A stretch of DNA of 64,000 nucleotides from Endobugula sp965225895 (GCA_965225895.1 CBDDBR010000011.1:1984001-2048000); one strand, 5' to 3'. Counted from the first letter of the stretch, positions 34,527 to 44,917 are shown. The notes: generated by a model not told the origin, from the letters alone. Numbers and translations: made by a program.

Positions 34527-36551
34527 TTACCTATCAAGAACAGTATCCGTTAAGATTCTAGGCGTAATAAAAATGAGTAATTCGGTTTTATTATCTACTT
34601 CTGCATTACTACGAAAGAGCCGCCCTAACACGGGAATATCACCTAATACAGGCACCTTGCTTTCTGACGTAGATATCGTTTGCTCAAAAATGCCACCCAA
34701 TACGATCGTATCACCATCGGCAACCAATGCCGTTGTTGTTAATTCCGTCACATTGATTGGTGATCCACTGACGGTTACCGTACCTGTGTCCAAAGAATCG
34801 CGATTCACTTTTAATTCCATAATAATACGATTATCTGGCGTGATTTGAGGGGTTACCTCAAGACTTAATACCGCATCCTGAAAGATAGTGGTTACCGTAT
34901 CACCATCGCTGGATGTGAAAGGAATTTGCTGCCCACTCTCAATTTTAGCTAACTGTTTATCGCCCGTTAAAACTCGCGGCTGAGAAATTACCTCGCCATA
35001 ACCAGCATCTTCCAAAGCTTGAATCTCTAAAGACAGCGCCACATTACCGCTCAAATGCGAAATCAATAAATCTGAACCCACGGGATCAAATACCGTTGCA
35101 TCACTGACAAATGTACCCGTTGTTTCTCCAGTAGTTAAGCCCACATTAGTCGCACCTAAAGATAACCCTAATTCTTTCTGAAAGGTATCTGATGCGGATA
35201 CAATACGCGCTTCAATCATCACTTGACGAACGGGCACATCGATTTTTTCAATTAATGACTGAATGCCTTCTATATTTTCTCGAATATCCGTTAATATTAT
35301 TGAATTAGTACGCTCATCAACAACGGCCGAACCTCGCGCTGAAAGTACACTCTTCACTGTAGATCCTGCAGCCTCGCCACCTGTGCCCGTACCACCGCTG
35401 ATCAATGCAAATACATCCTGCGCCTTTGCATATCGCACACGGATAAACTCTGTACTCAATGGTTCCAGCTCTTGTAATTGCTGTCGAGACTCCAGCTCTT
35501 GGCGCTCACGCTCTGCGATTTCAGCCGCAGGCGCAACCAACAACACATTGCCTGACTGACGTTTATCTAAACCTTTCGACTTTAACACCAACTCTAGCGC
35601 TTGATCCCAAGGGACATTATCTAAGCGCAATGTAATATTGCCACTGACCGTGTCACTTGCCACTAAATTCAATTCTGTAAAATCAGCAATAATCTCTAAT
35701 ACTTTTCGCACTTCAATATCTTGAAAGTTCAGCGACAGTTTTTCACCCACAAACTTAAAGCGCGCTTTCTGCTCTTCAATTTGCGCGGCTGTCAACGGCG
35801 AAACACTCACTACATACACATCATCAGCTTGATAAGCTAAATAATCATAGGAGCCTTCAGACTCAATAGAAATATTCACTTTTTTGCCTTGTGCACGTGT
35901 TTCAATAAACTTTACTGGCGTAGCAAAATCAATCACATCTAAACGTCGCTGTAGCGCTTCTATAATTACCGTATCTTCAAAACTCATATTGATATTGCTG
36001 CCATTCTTTTCAATATCAACGGAAATTTTAGGATTGGATAACGCCAATAATATTTGGCCCGAACCATCTTCGTCACGCCTAAAGTCAATATCGGTGATCG
36101 AGTTACCAGCCAACACGAGACTTTGCGCTTTTTCTTCTTCTACTTTTTGTATACGCGTAAATGTTTTACTTGCAGCAACGGAATTATCTACTGTCGTCAC
36201 CAATACACGCCCTTCAACGCGATTAGAGTAACCTGCCGCGGCGGATAAATTTAAAATCATGCGCGTTCTTTCTTTTGCTGTTAGCACCACCGCACTATTT
36301 AAATTGCCCAAACCCAATGAATATTTCTTTTTCGCTAGGGTGCTAACAACGCCCGGCAGATCCAACACAATACGCGCTGGCTTTTGGATAGCATACGCCT
36401 TTGGCACAACAGGAGGCGAAGAAAACGTAGTTCTAATTTCAACACGGTTATCAGGCAACTCTGAAAAACTAATGTCTTGCAAGTCATTTGCAACACTGTT
36501 GATCGCTATCAACATTAGCCCTACAAGCAATATTATTTGACGAAACACCAT
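34527..36551 (-). CDS. pilQ: type IV pilus secretin PilQ
   Basis: PilQ forms the outer-membrane channel through which the type IV pilus emerges. The signal peptide covers about 1-21. Two AMIN domains that bind peptidoglycan follow (about 25-235: RIVLDLPGV, FATPVKFIETRAQG). Then come an STN/N0 domain (KLSLNFQDIEVRKVLEIIADF) and an N1 domain (FIRVRYAKAQDVFALI). The secretin core has VLTGDKQLAKIESGQQIPF, and ends with VPVLGDIPVLGRLFR and ELLIFITPRIL. The length of 674 residues is normal. It ends the pilMNOPQ series and is followed by aroK. Confidence 0.98.
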   Translation of the reverse strand: MVFRQIILLVGLMLIAINSVANDLQDISFSELPDNRVEIRTTFSSPPVVPKAYAIQKPARIVLDLPGVVSTLAKKKYSLGLGNLNSAVVLTAKERTRMILNLSAAAGYSNRVEGRVLVTTVDNSVAASKTFTRIQKVEEEKAQSLVLAGNSITDIDFRRDEDGSGQILLALSNPKISVDIEKNGSNINMSFEDTVIIEALQRRLDVIDFATPVKFIETRAQGKKVNISIESEGSYDYLAYQADDVYVVSVSPLTAAQIEEQKARFKFVGEKLSLNFQDIEVRKVLEIIADFTELNLVASDTVSGNITLRLDNVPWDQALELVLKSKGLDKRQSGNVLLVAPAAEIAERERQELESRQQLQELEPLSTEFIRVRYAKAQDVFALISGGTGTGGEAAGSTVKSVLSARGSAVVDERTNSIILTDIRENIEGIQSLIEKIDVPVRQVMIEARIVSASDTFQKELGLSLGATNVGLTTGETTGTFVSDATVFDPVGSDLLISHLSGNVALSLEIQALEDAGYGEVISQPRVLTGDKQLAKIESGQQIPFTSSDGDTVTTIFQDAVLSLEVTPQITPDNRIIMELKVNRDSLDTGTVTVSGSPINVTELTTTALVADGDTIVLGGIFEQTISTSESKVPVLGDIPVLGRLFRSNAEVDNKTELLIFITPRILTDTVLDR

Positions 36552-36566
36552 AATTAACCTTTGTTT

Positions 36567-37097
36567 TTATTGACCACGTTCTTTTAAAGTAATGACATTA
36601 GGGCGCTCTAACCAACCATCCAAACCATTAGGTACAATTTCTACCACATCAATACCTTGCGTCGTCAAATCCGTGATCCGCCCATGATTTTTACCCATAT
36701 AATAGCCAGGCTTAACTCTTTCAATAGAGCCTTCTGGGTCTCTTATTAACGCCCATAGCACACCATCTTTTTTAATCGTACCGACCATTGATAACGATGC
36801 AAAATCAAAATTTTCTAAACGCTGCTTTTGTCGTTCCAAGTCGGGTTTTACATTACTACTAGCTGCCAATACTTTTTTCTCAACCAGTGCTGGCGGCTCA
36901 AAAGGGCTACGTAATTGCGCTGCATTATAAACGTAAGGTTTATAAGGGGCATATATAGGCAATGCTTTTACTTTGCCAGGCTGTTTACGCTTACTCTCTT
37001 CAATAAAATCGGTAATATCTTGATGCGAAGATTGGTTACAAGCTGCCAACAACGCACCTACAACACATACGCCAAACAATTTCATTACACGACTCAT
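36567..37097 (-). CDS. pilP: type IV pilus lipoprotein PilP
   Basis: PilP is an inner-membrane lipoprotein linking the PilN-PilO complex to the N0 domain of PilQ. The signal peptide ends in the lipobox LAAC (Cys at residue 19). The following 50 residues are low in order and Pro/Lys-rich (KRKQPGKVKALPIYAPYKPY), including LRSPFEPP, the segment that contacts PilN-PilO. The C-terminal beta-domain starts near residue 95 (FDFASLSMVGTIKKDG) and has YYMGKNHGRIT. The length of 176 residues is standard. Its start overlaps the pilO stop by one base (TAATG). Confidence 0.96.
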   Translation of the reverse strand: MSRVMKLFGVCVVGALLAACNQSSHQDITDFIEESKRKQPGKVKALPIYAPYKPYVYNAAQLRSPFEPPALVEKKVLAASSNVKPDLERQKQRLENFDFASLSMVGTIKKDGVLWALIRDPEGSIERVKPGYYMGKNHGRITDLTTQGIDVVEIVPNGLDGWLERPNVITLKERGQ

Positions 37098-37714
37098 TAC
37101 TTATCACCCCCATCGTCCAAAGAACGATAAGTTTTCGCTGTAATTGTCATTTTTAATGAAGATGGCCGATCGCCACCGGAGATTTTAAAGTCATGCAAAG
37201 TCACAATTCTTGACATACCTGCAATACCGCTCACAAAAGAACCCAAGTTGTGATAAGAACCCTCCACCACAATTTCGATCGGTAGAGTAATATAAAACTC
37301 ACCCGTCTGCTCTGATTGCAATTTAACACTAACAATATTTAGGCCACTGACTCGGCCTTTTTCATCAATATCATCTAGCAAGCCAGGCACTTGTGTTTTT
37401 TTCGGCAACTGCGAGACTAAAAACTCAAAATCTTTTTCCATTTGCCCCATCAACGTACGATGCTGCTCTAAAGTAGCTGCCTGAAATACTTTAGTTTGAA
37501 AGGATTGACGCAACGTATCTTCTTTTTTAACTTCTCGCGCCAATGTTGATTGCAAATCACTCACAAAGAGAAAATATGTAAGTGCAAACACCGCAATAAT
37601 CGCCAATACCCATACAACAATACGCCCTAGTAAAGGCCACACACCCACGCGAGACCAATCAATATCATTAATATCTAAATTATTGATTTGCTCTAAAGTA
37701 TCTTGCAATGACAT
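37097..37714 (-). CDS. pilO: type IV pilus inner-membrane protein PilO
   Basis: PilO pairs with PilN in the inner-membrane alignment complex of type IV pili. It has an amphipathic N-terminus (NNLDINDIDWSRVGVWP), one membrane helix (about 30-50), a coiled-coil (about 55-95: REVKKEDTLRQSFQTK) and a ferredoxin-like C-terminal domain (LPIEIVVEGSYHNLGSFVSG). I start it at the ATG at 37714, encoding MSLQDTLEQ. This gives 205 residues and a 16-nt gap to pilN. A GTG/ATG further upstream would overlap pilN and add atypical residues. The order pilMNOPQ makes the name firm. Confidence 0.95.
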   Translation of the reverse strand: MSLQDTLEQINNLDINDIDWSRVGVWPLLGRIVVWVLAIIAVFALTYFLFVSDLQSTLAREVKKEDTLRQSFQTKVFQAATLEQHRTLMGQMEKDFEFLVSQLPKKTQVPGLLDDIDEKGRVSGLNIVSVKLQSEQTGEFYITLPIEIVVEGSYHNLGSFVSGIAGMSRIVTLHDFKISGGDRPSSLKMTITAKTYRSLDDGGDK

Positions 37715-37730
37715 ATTTATTGCAGCTCGT

Positions 37731-38276
37731 TTATTTTTTAATTTCAGCAGTAAATTCAGCGGGCACAACAGTATCTACTGTCAACTCAAAGCCTTCTTTT
37801 ACTACATTAATTAAATTAGGGGATTGAAAAAATTCCGACCGATCCAAATTTCGCATAAGCGTTGACACACGATTATTGGACTCCGCCATACCTTTAATAC
37901 GGTATTGATTATCTTTATAGTCTAAGCTCGCCAAGTAAACGCCATCAGGGATAACCTTCACCATATCGTCAAAATAATGCACAATAAGTGGCCGCTTATT
38001 TTGCAAACCTTGAATAACATCCATTTTTGATTCGAGTTCTGCGCGCTGCTTTTTTAACTGATTAATTTCAGAAACCTGCTTACGCAGTGCGGTGATTTCT
38101 TTTTCAAACAAGGCATTACGAGAACGCTGGTTTTTTACTTCGGACTGAATAAAAGAAAACCAAACGTAACACACCAAAGCCGCAAGAATAGATAATAGTA
38201 TTAACACAGAAAAAAACTCGCGCTTTTTTTCTTGACGGTATTCGTCGCGCCAGGGGAGTAAATTAATCGTGGCCAT
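37731..38276 (-). CDS. pilN: type IV pilus inner-membrane protein PilN
   Basis: PilN has the short cytoplasmic INLLPWR motif at its N-terminus, which inserts into a groove of PilM. One membrane helix follows (about 22-44), then a long coiled coil (about 46-90: EKEITALRKQVSEINQLK) and a small ferredoxin-like domain (VYLASLDYKDNQYRIKGMAE). Heterodimers with PilO carry signals between the cytoplasmic motor side and the PilP-PilQ side. The length of 181 residues is typical. Its start overlaps the pilM stop by one base. Confidence 0.97.
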   Translation of the reverse strand: MATINLLPWRDEYRQEKKREFFSVLILLSILAALVCYVWFSFIQSEVKNQRSRNALFEKEITALRKQVSEINQLKKQRAELESKMDVIQGLQNKRPLIVHYFDDMVKVIPDGVYLASLDYKDNQYRIKGMAESNNRVSTLMRNLDRSEFFQSPNLINVVKEGFELTVDTVVPAEFTAEIKK

Positions 38277-39334
38277 TATTCAAAGCTCCTCATCGCAAGC
38301 CCTGCAGCAATAATTAAGCCTGGTGCTGCCGCCGCCAAAGCCTCTTCATTCACTTTGGTGTTCACCGTCATATCCATGAAGGGGTTAGCAATATTCACCA
38401 TAATATCCAAATGTTGCTGCACCAATGGCGCCAAGCCATTAATATTAGACACGCCACCTGCCAGCACAATATGATCAACTTGATGATAACTACCTGACGA
38501 ATAAAAAAACTGTAGCGAGCGAGTCACTTGCTGGAGCACACTATCTCTGAATGGCTCTAAGACCTCACGAACATAATCATCGGGTAAGCCGCCGTGGGTT
38601 TTTTCAATCTCCGCCTCTGCTTGAGACAGACCATAACGACGCTGTATTTCTTCGGTTAAATTATTACCACCAAATAACTGCTCACGGGTATAAATAGTTT
38701 GCTCGCCTTTTAACACACTCAATGTTGTTACTGTCGCACCAATATCAACAATAGCGACCAATTGATCTTCTTCTATTTCCCAATCACCCACAATAAACGG
38801 TGAAACACGCTCAATTGCATAGGCCTCTACATCAATAATTTTAGGGCGCAGACCTGCCAACTCCAACACTTCAGTTCTTAACTCAATATTCTCACGTCGA
38901 CATGCTGCCAATAATACCTGCATCTGACCTGAATTTTCGTCCTCTTGGCCTAGCACTTCAAAATCGATCGCCACTTCATCCAACGGGAAGGGAATATATT
39001 GGTCAGCTTCAATAGTAATTTGAGACTCTAAAGCATCATCCGATAAGCCTTCGGGCATATTAATCACTTTTGTAATCACTGCCGAACCCGCAACAGCCAC
39101 TGCGGCATCTTTGGATTTTGGTTTTGTTTGCGCTACCAATTGTCGAATAGTTTCTGCCACCGCATCAACATCATTAATATTTTTTTCAACAACCGAACCT
39201 TTAGACAGGGCTTTCACAGCAAAACTTTCAACATGATACCCCTGACTATTGAGGGACAGCTCCACCATTTTCACACTGGTAGAGCTAATATCAAGACCAA
39301 TAACTTGCTTTGATTTACGCTTGAATAGACCCAT
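38276..39334 (-). CDS. pilM: type IV pilus actin-like protein PilM
   Basis: PilM is a cytoplasmic actin/FtsA-like ATPase that binds PilN and supports assembly of the pilus machine. The first phosphate-loop motif is IGLDISSTSVKMVEL, and a second nucleotide-binding stretch is VAIVDIGATVTTLSVL. The adenosine motif is HIVLAGGVSNINGL. The length of 352 residues is normal. It is the first gene of the pilMNOPQ-aroKB-damX series and faces mrcA across 222 bp, the conserved gammaproteobacterial arrangement. Confidence 0.97.
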   Translation of the reverse strand: MGLFKRKSKQVIGLDISSTSVKMVELSLNSQGYHVESFAVKALSKGSVVEKNINDVDAVAETIRQLVAQTKPKSKDAAVAVAGSAVITKVINMPEGLSDDALESQITIEADQYIPFPLDEVAIDFEVLGQEDENSGQMQVLLAACRRENIELRTEVLELAGLRPKIIDVEAYAIERVSPFIVGDWEIEEDQLVAIVDIGATVTTLSVLKGEQTIYTREQLFGGNNLTEEIQRRYGLSQAEAEIEKTHGGLPDDYVREVLEPFRDSVLQQVTRSLQFFYSSGSYHQVDHIVLAGGVSNINGLAPLVQQHLDIMVNIANPFMDMTVNTKVNEEALAAAAPGLIIAAGLAMRSFE

Positions 39335-39495
39335 AATAGCTTTAGATTCTTTATTGATATCGTTAAAAACGAGTTTTTTTATCTATATCGGTAACTTAGA
39401 GAAGGTTCATGTTATAGCACTTTAACTTAGAAGTGCAACAATAGAGTTCATGTATTGAGATGTAAAACACACGCAATCGAAGCGTGAAAATAACG

Positions 39496-39501
39496 TATAA
39501 T
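39496..39501 (+). promoter_or_regulatory. possible -10 box of mrcA
   Basis: A perfect TATAAT lies 55 bp before the mrcA start, in the 222-bp divergent region with pilM. No convincing -35 hexamer is present at 16-18 bp, so the promoter may need an activator or may be elsewhere. Confidence 0.35.
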
Positions 39502-39556
39502 GACCGTATCATTTTACATTTGTCGCTAAGCAACTAATTTACAAGGGAAAAACGTT

Positions 39557-42118
39557 TTGAAAAAAGCGCTACTGCTCTTTGCAGGATGGTCACTACTTGC
39601 CAGTATCTTTGGCTCTATCGCTGTATTATCGGGTACTTACCTCTATCTCAACCCCTCATTACCCGATGTAGAAACTCTTAAAGAAATTGAATTACAGGTA
39701 CCCCTTCGTGTTTTCTCTGCCGACGGCAAACTCATTGGTGAATTTGGCGAAAAACGTCGCGACCCCATTACGTTTGAAGAAGTACCACAAACATTAATTG
39801 ATGCGATTTTATCGGCCGAAGATGATGGCTTTTACTCACACCAAGGCGTTGATATTAAAGGCTTGCTACGCGCGGTATCCCAGCTAGTGTTATCGGGCTC
39901 AATACAATCAGGCGGTAGCACCATTACCATGCAGGTTGCGCGTAACTTTTTTCTCACACGCAACCAAACGTTTTCACGTAAATTCAATGAAATTCTCTTA
40001 GCCATTAAGATAGAACAAGAACTGACCAAAGAAGAAATTCTCACACTCTATCTCAACAAAATCTATCTCGGCAATCGTGCTTACGGTGTAAAAGCCGCTT
40101 CACAGGTGTATTACGGTAAACCTGTTAATGAACTTACAATTGCACAAATTGCAATGATTTCAGGCCTTCCCAAAGCACCGTCCACCTTTAACCCCATCAT
40201 TAACCCCTCGCGCGCACTGGTACGTCGCAACTGGATTATTGGTCGTATGTTGTCATTAGGGAAAATAGATCAAACCGAACACGATGCCGCCATAACAGAA
40301 CCCGTTAGCGCCAGCTATCACGGGCAAAAGCTCGATTTATACGCGCCTTATGTCGCAGAAATGGCAAGAGATACCGCGCTCAGCCTATTTGGCGAATCAG
40401 CCTATACCCGCGGTTACAACATTTACACAACGGTAGATAGCCGACTACAAGCCGCAGGCCAACAAGCCATTGTGAATGGCTTATTAGCCTACACTCAGCG
40501 TCATGGATACCGAGGCCCCGAGCGCCGCTTAGGCCTTAATATGCTCACCGCCCTACCCGCAAATAACAATGAAAACGGTGACGAAAACAACACGCCCAAT
40601 ACCGCGACCGTCGTAGCACCTAGCAAACAACCCCCATCGGGCGTAGGTAATGTAAATCTTCTCCCATGGATTACCGAACTCAAACAAATACCCAATTATG
40701 GCGATTTGCACGCTGCAGCCGTCATCAGCATTGAAAAGAAAGCATTTACCGCGATTTTGGCAACTGGTGAAGCCATTACTATTGGCTGGAAAAACGGGCT
40801 CAGCACAACGCGGGCTTATGTTAACGAGAATTTTTCTAGCCCACCATCCAACACCGCCAGCAAGATTGTGAAGCTTGGGGATGTGGTAAGAGTGATCAAA
40901 AAAGAAGATGGCCAATGGACATTCTCTCAAGTACCTAAAGTGCAAGGCGCATTGACCGCCCTAGATCCCAATAACGGCGCTATCAAAACCATTGTGGGCG
41001 GATTTGATTTTAATCACTCATCGTTTAATCGCGCCTATCAAGCAAAACGGCTCCCAGGATCCAACTTCAAACCATTTGTTTACAGTATCGCATTAGAAAA
41101 TCAATTAACCGCCGCATCTATCTTTAATGACGCTCCGATTGTTGTCGAAGAATGGCGTCCAGAAAATTCTGGTGGTAAATTCTATGGTCCTACCCGACTA
41201 CGTAAAGCCCTGTATTTATCACGCAACCTTGTATCAATACGCCTACTACGTACCATTGGCATAGAAACCGCAGTCAACGGCTTGGGGCGCTTTGGTATAG
41301 AGAAAGACACATTAGCTAGGGATTTATCTATTGCTCTTGGCACCCATGTCATGACCCCCTTAGAAGTCGCCACAGGTTACACGGTATTTGCCAATAACGG
41401 CCACAAGGTCAACCCCTTTATTATTGATCACATTACCGACAGCCAAAACACGGTCATTTTTCAGGAAAACCCATTGACCGTCACACCTCAAACCAACACA
41501 ACAGCAATCAGCACTGACTTTACGGAAATACAATCCATTATTGATGCTAACAACCAACAAGAATTCCATCACGGCTTACCCACCCCCAACCCAGACGACA
41601 TAGGAGTTAAGGTCAACAAAAATACCCCTGCGGCTCCCCGAGTCATGGATGAGCGTGTTGCCTACATCATGAACTCTATTTTGCGAGATGTCGTCGAGCG
41701 CGGCACCGCCAAAAAAGCAAAACAACTACAACGTAAAGATATTGGTGGAAAAACAGGTACCACCAACGGACCAACAGACGCATGGTTCTCGGGATACAAC
41801 CAGCACCTTGTTGCAACCGCATGGGTAGGTTTTGATAACAACAGCAAAATTGGCAAACGCGAATATGGTGGGACTGCCGCACTACCTATTTGGATAGAAT
41901 TTATGAGAGCTGCACTAGACAATACATCCGATGAACTACCGCCTCAACCCAACGGCATTGTAACGGCGCGCATTGATCCTGAAACTGGGGAAATCACCAC
42001 ACCCGATAATCCTAGCGGTATTGATGAAATGTTTTTAGAAGAGAATGTCCCTGAAGTGGCAATCAATAGCCTCGAAACCAGCACAGAAAACAACGTTATC
42101 CCTGAAGACATCTTTTAA
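39557..42118 (+). CDS. mrcA: penicillin-binding protein 1A
   Basis: This bifunctional peptidoglycan synthase is anchored in the inner membrane. A signal anchor covers about 5-30. The glycosyltransferase 51 domain has AEDDGFYSHQGVD (catalytic Glu) and GGSTITMQVARN. A PBP1A-type OB insertion lies near 320-440. The transpeptidase domain has the SxxK motif in PGSNFKPF (Asn-Phe between), SRN in LYLSRNLVS and KTGT in GGKTGTTNGPTDAWFSGY. The start codon is TTG at 39557, 8 nt after AAGGGA. No nearer ATG is in frame with the anchor. The length of 853 residues is normal for PBP1A. It is divergent from pilM, as usual. Confidence 0.97.
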   Translation: MKKALLLFAGWSLLASIFGSIAVLSGTYLYLNPSLPDVETLKEIELQVPLRVFSADGKLIGEFGEKRRDPITFEEVPQTLIDAILSAEDDGFYSHQGVDIKGLLRAVSQLVLSGSIQSGGSTITMQVARNFFLTRNQTFSRKFNEILLAIKIEQELTKEEILTLYLNKIYLGNRAYGVKAASQVYYGKPVNELTIAQIAMISGLPKAPSTFNPIINPSRALVRRNWIIGRMLSLGKIDQTEHDAAITEPVSASYHGQKLDLYAPYVAEMARDTALSLFGESAYTRGYNIYTTVDSRLQAAGQQAIVNGLLAYTQRHGYRGPERRLGLNMLTALPANNNENGDENNTPNTATVVAPSKQPPSGVGNVNLLPWITELKQIPNYGDLHAAAVISIEKKAFTAILATGEAITIGWKNGLSTTRAYVNENFSSPPSNTASKIVKLGDVVRVIKKEDGQWTFSQVPKVQGALTALDPNNGAIKTIVGGFDFNHSSFNRAYQAKRLPGSNFKPFVYSIALENQLTAASIFNDAPIVVEEWRPENSGGKFYGPTRLRKALYLSRNLVSIRLLRTIGIETAVNGLGRFGIEKDTLARDLSIALGTHVMTPLEVATGYTVFANNGHKVNPFIIDHITDSQNTVIFQENPLTVTPQTNTTAISTDFTEIQSIIDANNQQEFHHGLPTPNPDDIGVKVNKNTPAAPRVMDERVAYIMNSILRDVVERGTAKKAKQLQRKDIGGKTGTTNGPTDAWFSGYNQHLVATAWVGFDNNSKIGKREYGGTAALPIWIEFMRAALDNTSDELPPQPNGIVTARIDPETGEITTPDNPSGIDEMFLEENVPEVAINSLETSTENNVIPEDIF

Positions 42119-42165
42119 AGCAGGGATAACACACCACTAGATACTTTTTCGCAAATAGAAGACAC

Positions 42166-42193
42166 AAAAAAGCCAGCAATATGCTGGCTTTTT
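42166..42193. terminator. bidirectional terminator between mrcA and rpmE
   Basis: GCCAGCA (42172-42178) and TGCTGGC (42182-42188) form a 7-bp stem with an ATA loop, with A residues on the left and T residues on the right. It lies between two convergent genes and can serve both. Confidence 0.88.
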
Positions 42194-42217
42194 ACGTTTA
42201 TGCTTCGACAACAAGAA

Positions 42218-42430
42218 TTACTTGCTTGTACGACCTGCAAAACGCTTATTAAAGCGATCAATACGACCACCTGTATCGGCTGTTTTCTGCTTACCCGTGT
42301 AAAATGGGTGACAAGCTGAACAGACATCGATGTGAATATCTTTAGCTAAGGTTGAAGATGTTTTAATTGTGTTGCCACAACTGCATGTTGCTGTCATTTC
42401 AGCATACTTAGGATGAATATCTGCTTTCAT
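42218..42430 (-). CDS. rpmE: 50S ribosomal protein L31
   Basis: This is a component of the large ribosomal subunit. The 70-residue protein begins MKADIHPKY and is the zinc-binding (C+) form. Cys16 and Cys18 (TCSCGN) with Cys37 and Cys40 (DVCSACHPFYTG) make the zinc site. FYTGKQKTADTGGRIDRFNKR is the conserved core. The zinc form is often replaced under zinc starvation by a paralogue, which is not in this window. It faces priA across 185 bp, a common order in gammaproteobacteria. Confidence 0.98.
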   Translation of the reverse strand: MKADIHPKYAEMTATCSCGNTIKTSSTLAKDIHIDVCSACHPFYTGKQKTADTGGRIDRFNKRFAGRTSK

Positions 42431-42615
42431 AATAATGTTTCCGCTATTGAGTTATCGTTGCACCGCCGCCCGATCTATCTTACCCTTGCGACTTCAAAAG
42501 GCAGAACTTGCCGAACACGGTTGCTATCAACTGGCCCTATAAAAAACAAACAGCATAGGGCAGGGCGGGCATGTTACCAGAATTCACCATCAACACAAGT
42601 TAAACAGTATATTCA

Positions 42616-44850
42616 ATGCCTACAAACACTAACGCCCCAATACTGAGTATAGCCATAGCTTCTCCCTTGCGCCGCACATTTCACTATTTGCTTCATACAG
42701 CAACAGAGACTACACCCACAACAACCCAAACACCCGCTATCGGCTCTCGAGTATCTGTACCTTTTGGACACCAAAAAGCACTGGTCGGCATAGTTATTGG
42801 CATTCAAAAAAATGAGGGGACACATCCACATAAACTACGCCCCATACACGCCATATTAGATGACGAAACACCAGCTCTAGACTCAGAAATTCTCGCACTA
42901 TGCCAATGGTGCGCGCAGTATTATCACTACCCACTAGGAGAAGTCTGTCACCTCGCCTTACCCACATTATTGCGTAAAACAGCCGACCTCCCCACGCCGA
43001 AAGAAAAACGGGCTTGGCAGCTCACCCATGCGGGACAACAATGTAACGAAAGCACATTTGGCCGCGCCAAAAAACAATACCAAGCATGGCAATATATTCG
43101 CGAAAAGGGGCAACTCAGCCCCGAAATGGCAAAAAACGCATCAATTAGCACAGCCATTATTCACACGCTTGTCGAAAAAAACATCATTGAACCCTGCATT
43201 CTTGATACAAAAATCACCACACTCCCTACACAACAATGCAACCCCGCATTACCCCTCAATAAAGAACAAGCTCAGGCTCTTCAACGCATTACATATACCG
43301 AATTTACCGCATATTTACTTGATGGCGTCACTGGCAGCGGAAAAACCGAGGTTTACTTACAGGCCATCGCACACGTCATAGAAAGCGGCAAACAAGCACT
43401 GGTACTTGTTCCAGAAATTGGCCTCACTCCGCAAACGGTTCAACGCTTTCAACAACGCTTTAATGTCCCAGTAGCAACACTACATTCTGGAATCAGCGAC
43501 AAGCAACGCTTTCATCTATGGCAAGAAGCCAAAGCAGGTAATACGCCCATTATTATCGGTACCCGCTCAGCCGTTTTCACCCCTTTACCCAACATAGGCT
43601 TAATCATTGTTGATGAAGAACATGACCTCTCTTACAAACAACAAGACGGCGTACGCTATTCAGCCAGAGATACCGCCATCATTCGCGCACAAAAGAAAAA
43701 TATTCCAATTATTTTAGGCAGCGCCACACCGTCACTCGAAACATTACATAATGCCTTAAGCCAGCGCTTTACCCATTTACGCCTAACCAGCAGAGCAACA
43801 TCTGCCGTTATGCCCAGCATACGCTGCATAGATTCTAAAGAAACCAGCTTAGACCCAAGTATCGTACAGGCCATTCGAACAACCCTCGACAAACAACAAC
43901 AAGCGCTTATTTTTATTAATCGTCGAGGCTATGCCCCAACGCTCATTTGCCAAGATTGCGGATGGATAAGCCAGTGCGACAATTGCGACAGCCGCATGAC
44001 CTTACACCGCCCCAAATATGGCCCAGCCGTATTACACTGCCACCACTGCGATACAAAATCCGCCGTCAATCAACAATGCCCTCATTGCCACAGCCAACGA
44101 CTACAGGCACTAGGACAAGGAACACAACGCAGCGAAGAAGAGCTTACCCAATTATTTAGCAATACCCCCATTTTGCGCATTGACCGAGACAGCATTAGCC
44201 GTAAAGGCGAGCTAGAAGCCGCTCTCGACACCATTAATAGCGGCCAAGCCTGCATACTAGTTGGCACCCAAATGTTAGCCAAAGGCCACCACTTTGCAAA
44301 TGTATCACTGGCGGTGATTCTCGGTTTAGACAACAGCTTTTTTAGTAGCGACTTTCGTGGCGCCGAGCGCATGGGGCAATTACTTACCCAAGTTGCTGGA
44401 CGTGCTGGACGTGAAAAACATGCGGGCACGGTGTTACTACAAACACAATTTAGCCAGCACCCTCTGCTACAAACACTCATCACCGAAGGCTATGCTAGCC
44501 TCGCCCATCAATTACTGGCTGAACGTAAACTCAGCGATATGCCACCTTATGAATACATGGCTCTCATACGCTGTCATGCACAACAAGCCTCGATTGCCAT
44601 GCAATTTTTACAACACGCGCGCCAATTAGCCGAAAACATTGTTCCCAGTCATACGCAATTGCAATATTTAGGGCCTTTTCCTGCCACTATTGAAAAACGA
44701 AATAATCGTTACTATTACTATCTACAGATCAAAGCCCATAAACGTAGCGATCTACACGCACTGCTCACCCCACTTTGCAGCACACTTGAACAACAACGAG
44801 CGCCAAAAGGATTACACTGGTTAGTGGATGTTGACCCTCAAGAACTGTAA
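42616..44850 (+). CDS. priA: primosomal protein N' (replication restart helicase)
   Basis: PriA reloads the replisome at stalled forks. It is a superfamily 2 3'-5' helicase. The 3'-DNA-binding domain is at the N-terminus. The helicase core has Walker A DGVTGSGKTEVYL and the DEEH box IIVDEEHDLSYK. Eight Cys of the zinc sites are seen in LICQDCGWISQCDNCDSRM and LHCHHCDTKSAVNQQCPHC. A later motif is QVAGRAGR. The length of 744 residues is normal. In Pseudomonas, argS separates priA from ftsN; here the ftsN-like gene follows after 302 bp with no argS. Confidence 0.98.
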   Translation: MPTNTNAPILSIAIASPLRRTFHYLLHTATETTPTTTQTPAIGSRVSVPFGHQKALVGIVIGIQKNEGTHPHKLRPIHAILDDETPALDSEILALCQWCAQYYHYPLGEVCHLALPTLLRKTADLPTPKEKRAWQLTHAGQQCNESTFGRAKKQYQAWQYIREKGQLSPEMAKNASISTAIIHTLVEKNIIEPCILDTKITTLPTQQCNPALPLNKEQAQALQRITYTEFTAYLLDGVTGSGKTEVYLQAIAHVIESGKQALVLVPEIGLTPQTVQRFQQRFNVPVATLHSGISDKQRFHLWQEAKAGNTPIIIGTRSAVFTPLPNIGLIIVDEEHDLSYKQQDGVRYSARDTAIIRAQKKNIPIILGSATPSLETLHNALSQRFTHLRLTSRATSAVMPSIRCIDSKETSLDPSIVQAIRTTLDKQQQALIFINRRGYAPTLICQDCGWISQCDNCDSRMTLHRPKYGPAVLHCHHCDTKSAVNQQCPHCHSQRLQALGQGTQRSEEELTQLFSNTPILRIDRDSISRKGELEAALDTINSGQACILVGTQMLAKGHHFANVSLAVILGLDNSFFSSDFRGAERMGQLLTQVAGRAGREKHAGTVLLQTQFSQHPLLQTLITEGYASLAHQLLAERKLSDMPPYEYMALIRCHAQQASIAMQFLQHARQLAENIVPSHTQLQYLGPFPATIEKRNNRYYYYLQIKAHKRSDLHALLTPLCSTLEQQRAPKGLHWLVDVDPQEL

Positions 44851-44917
44851 AAAGTAAGTCAGCCAAGTATTTATAAGAAAAACCTGCCTAGGGAGCGCCA
44901 TATGCTCCAACCACTAC

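Noticed and set aside
34573..36540. Several plus-strand reading frames opposite pilQ
   Set aside because: They are Ser/Thr/Pro-rich shadows of the secretin coding sequence.
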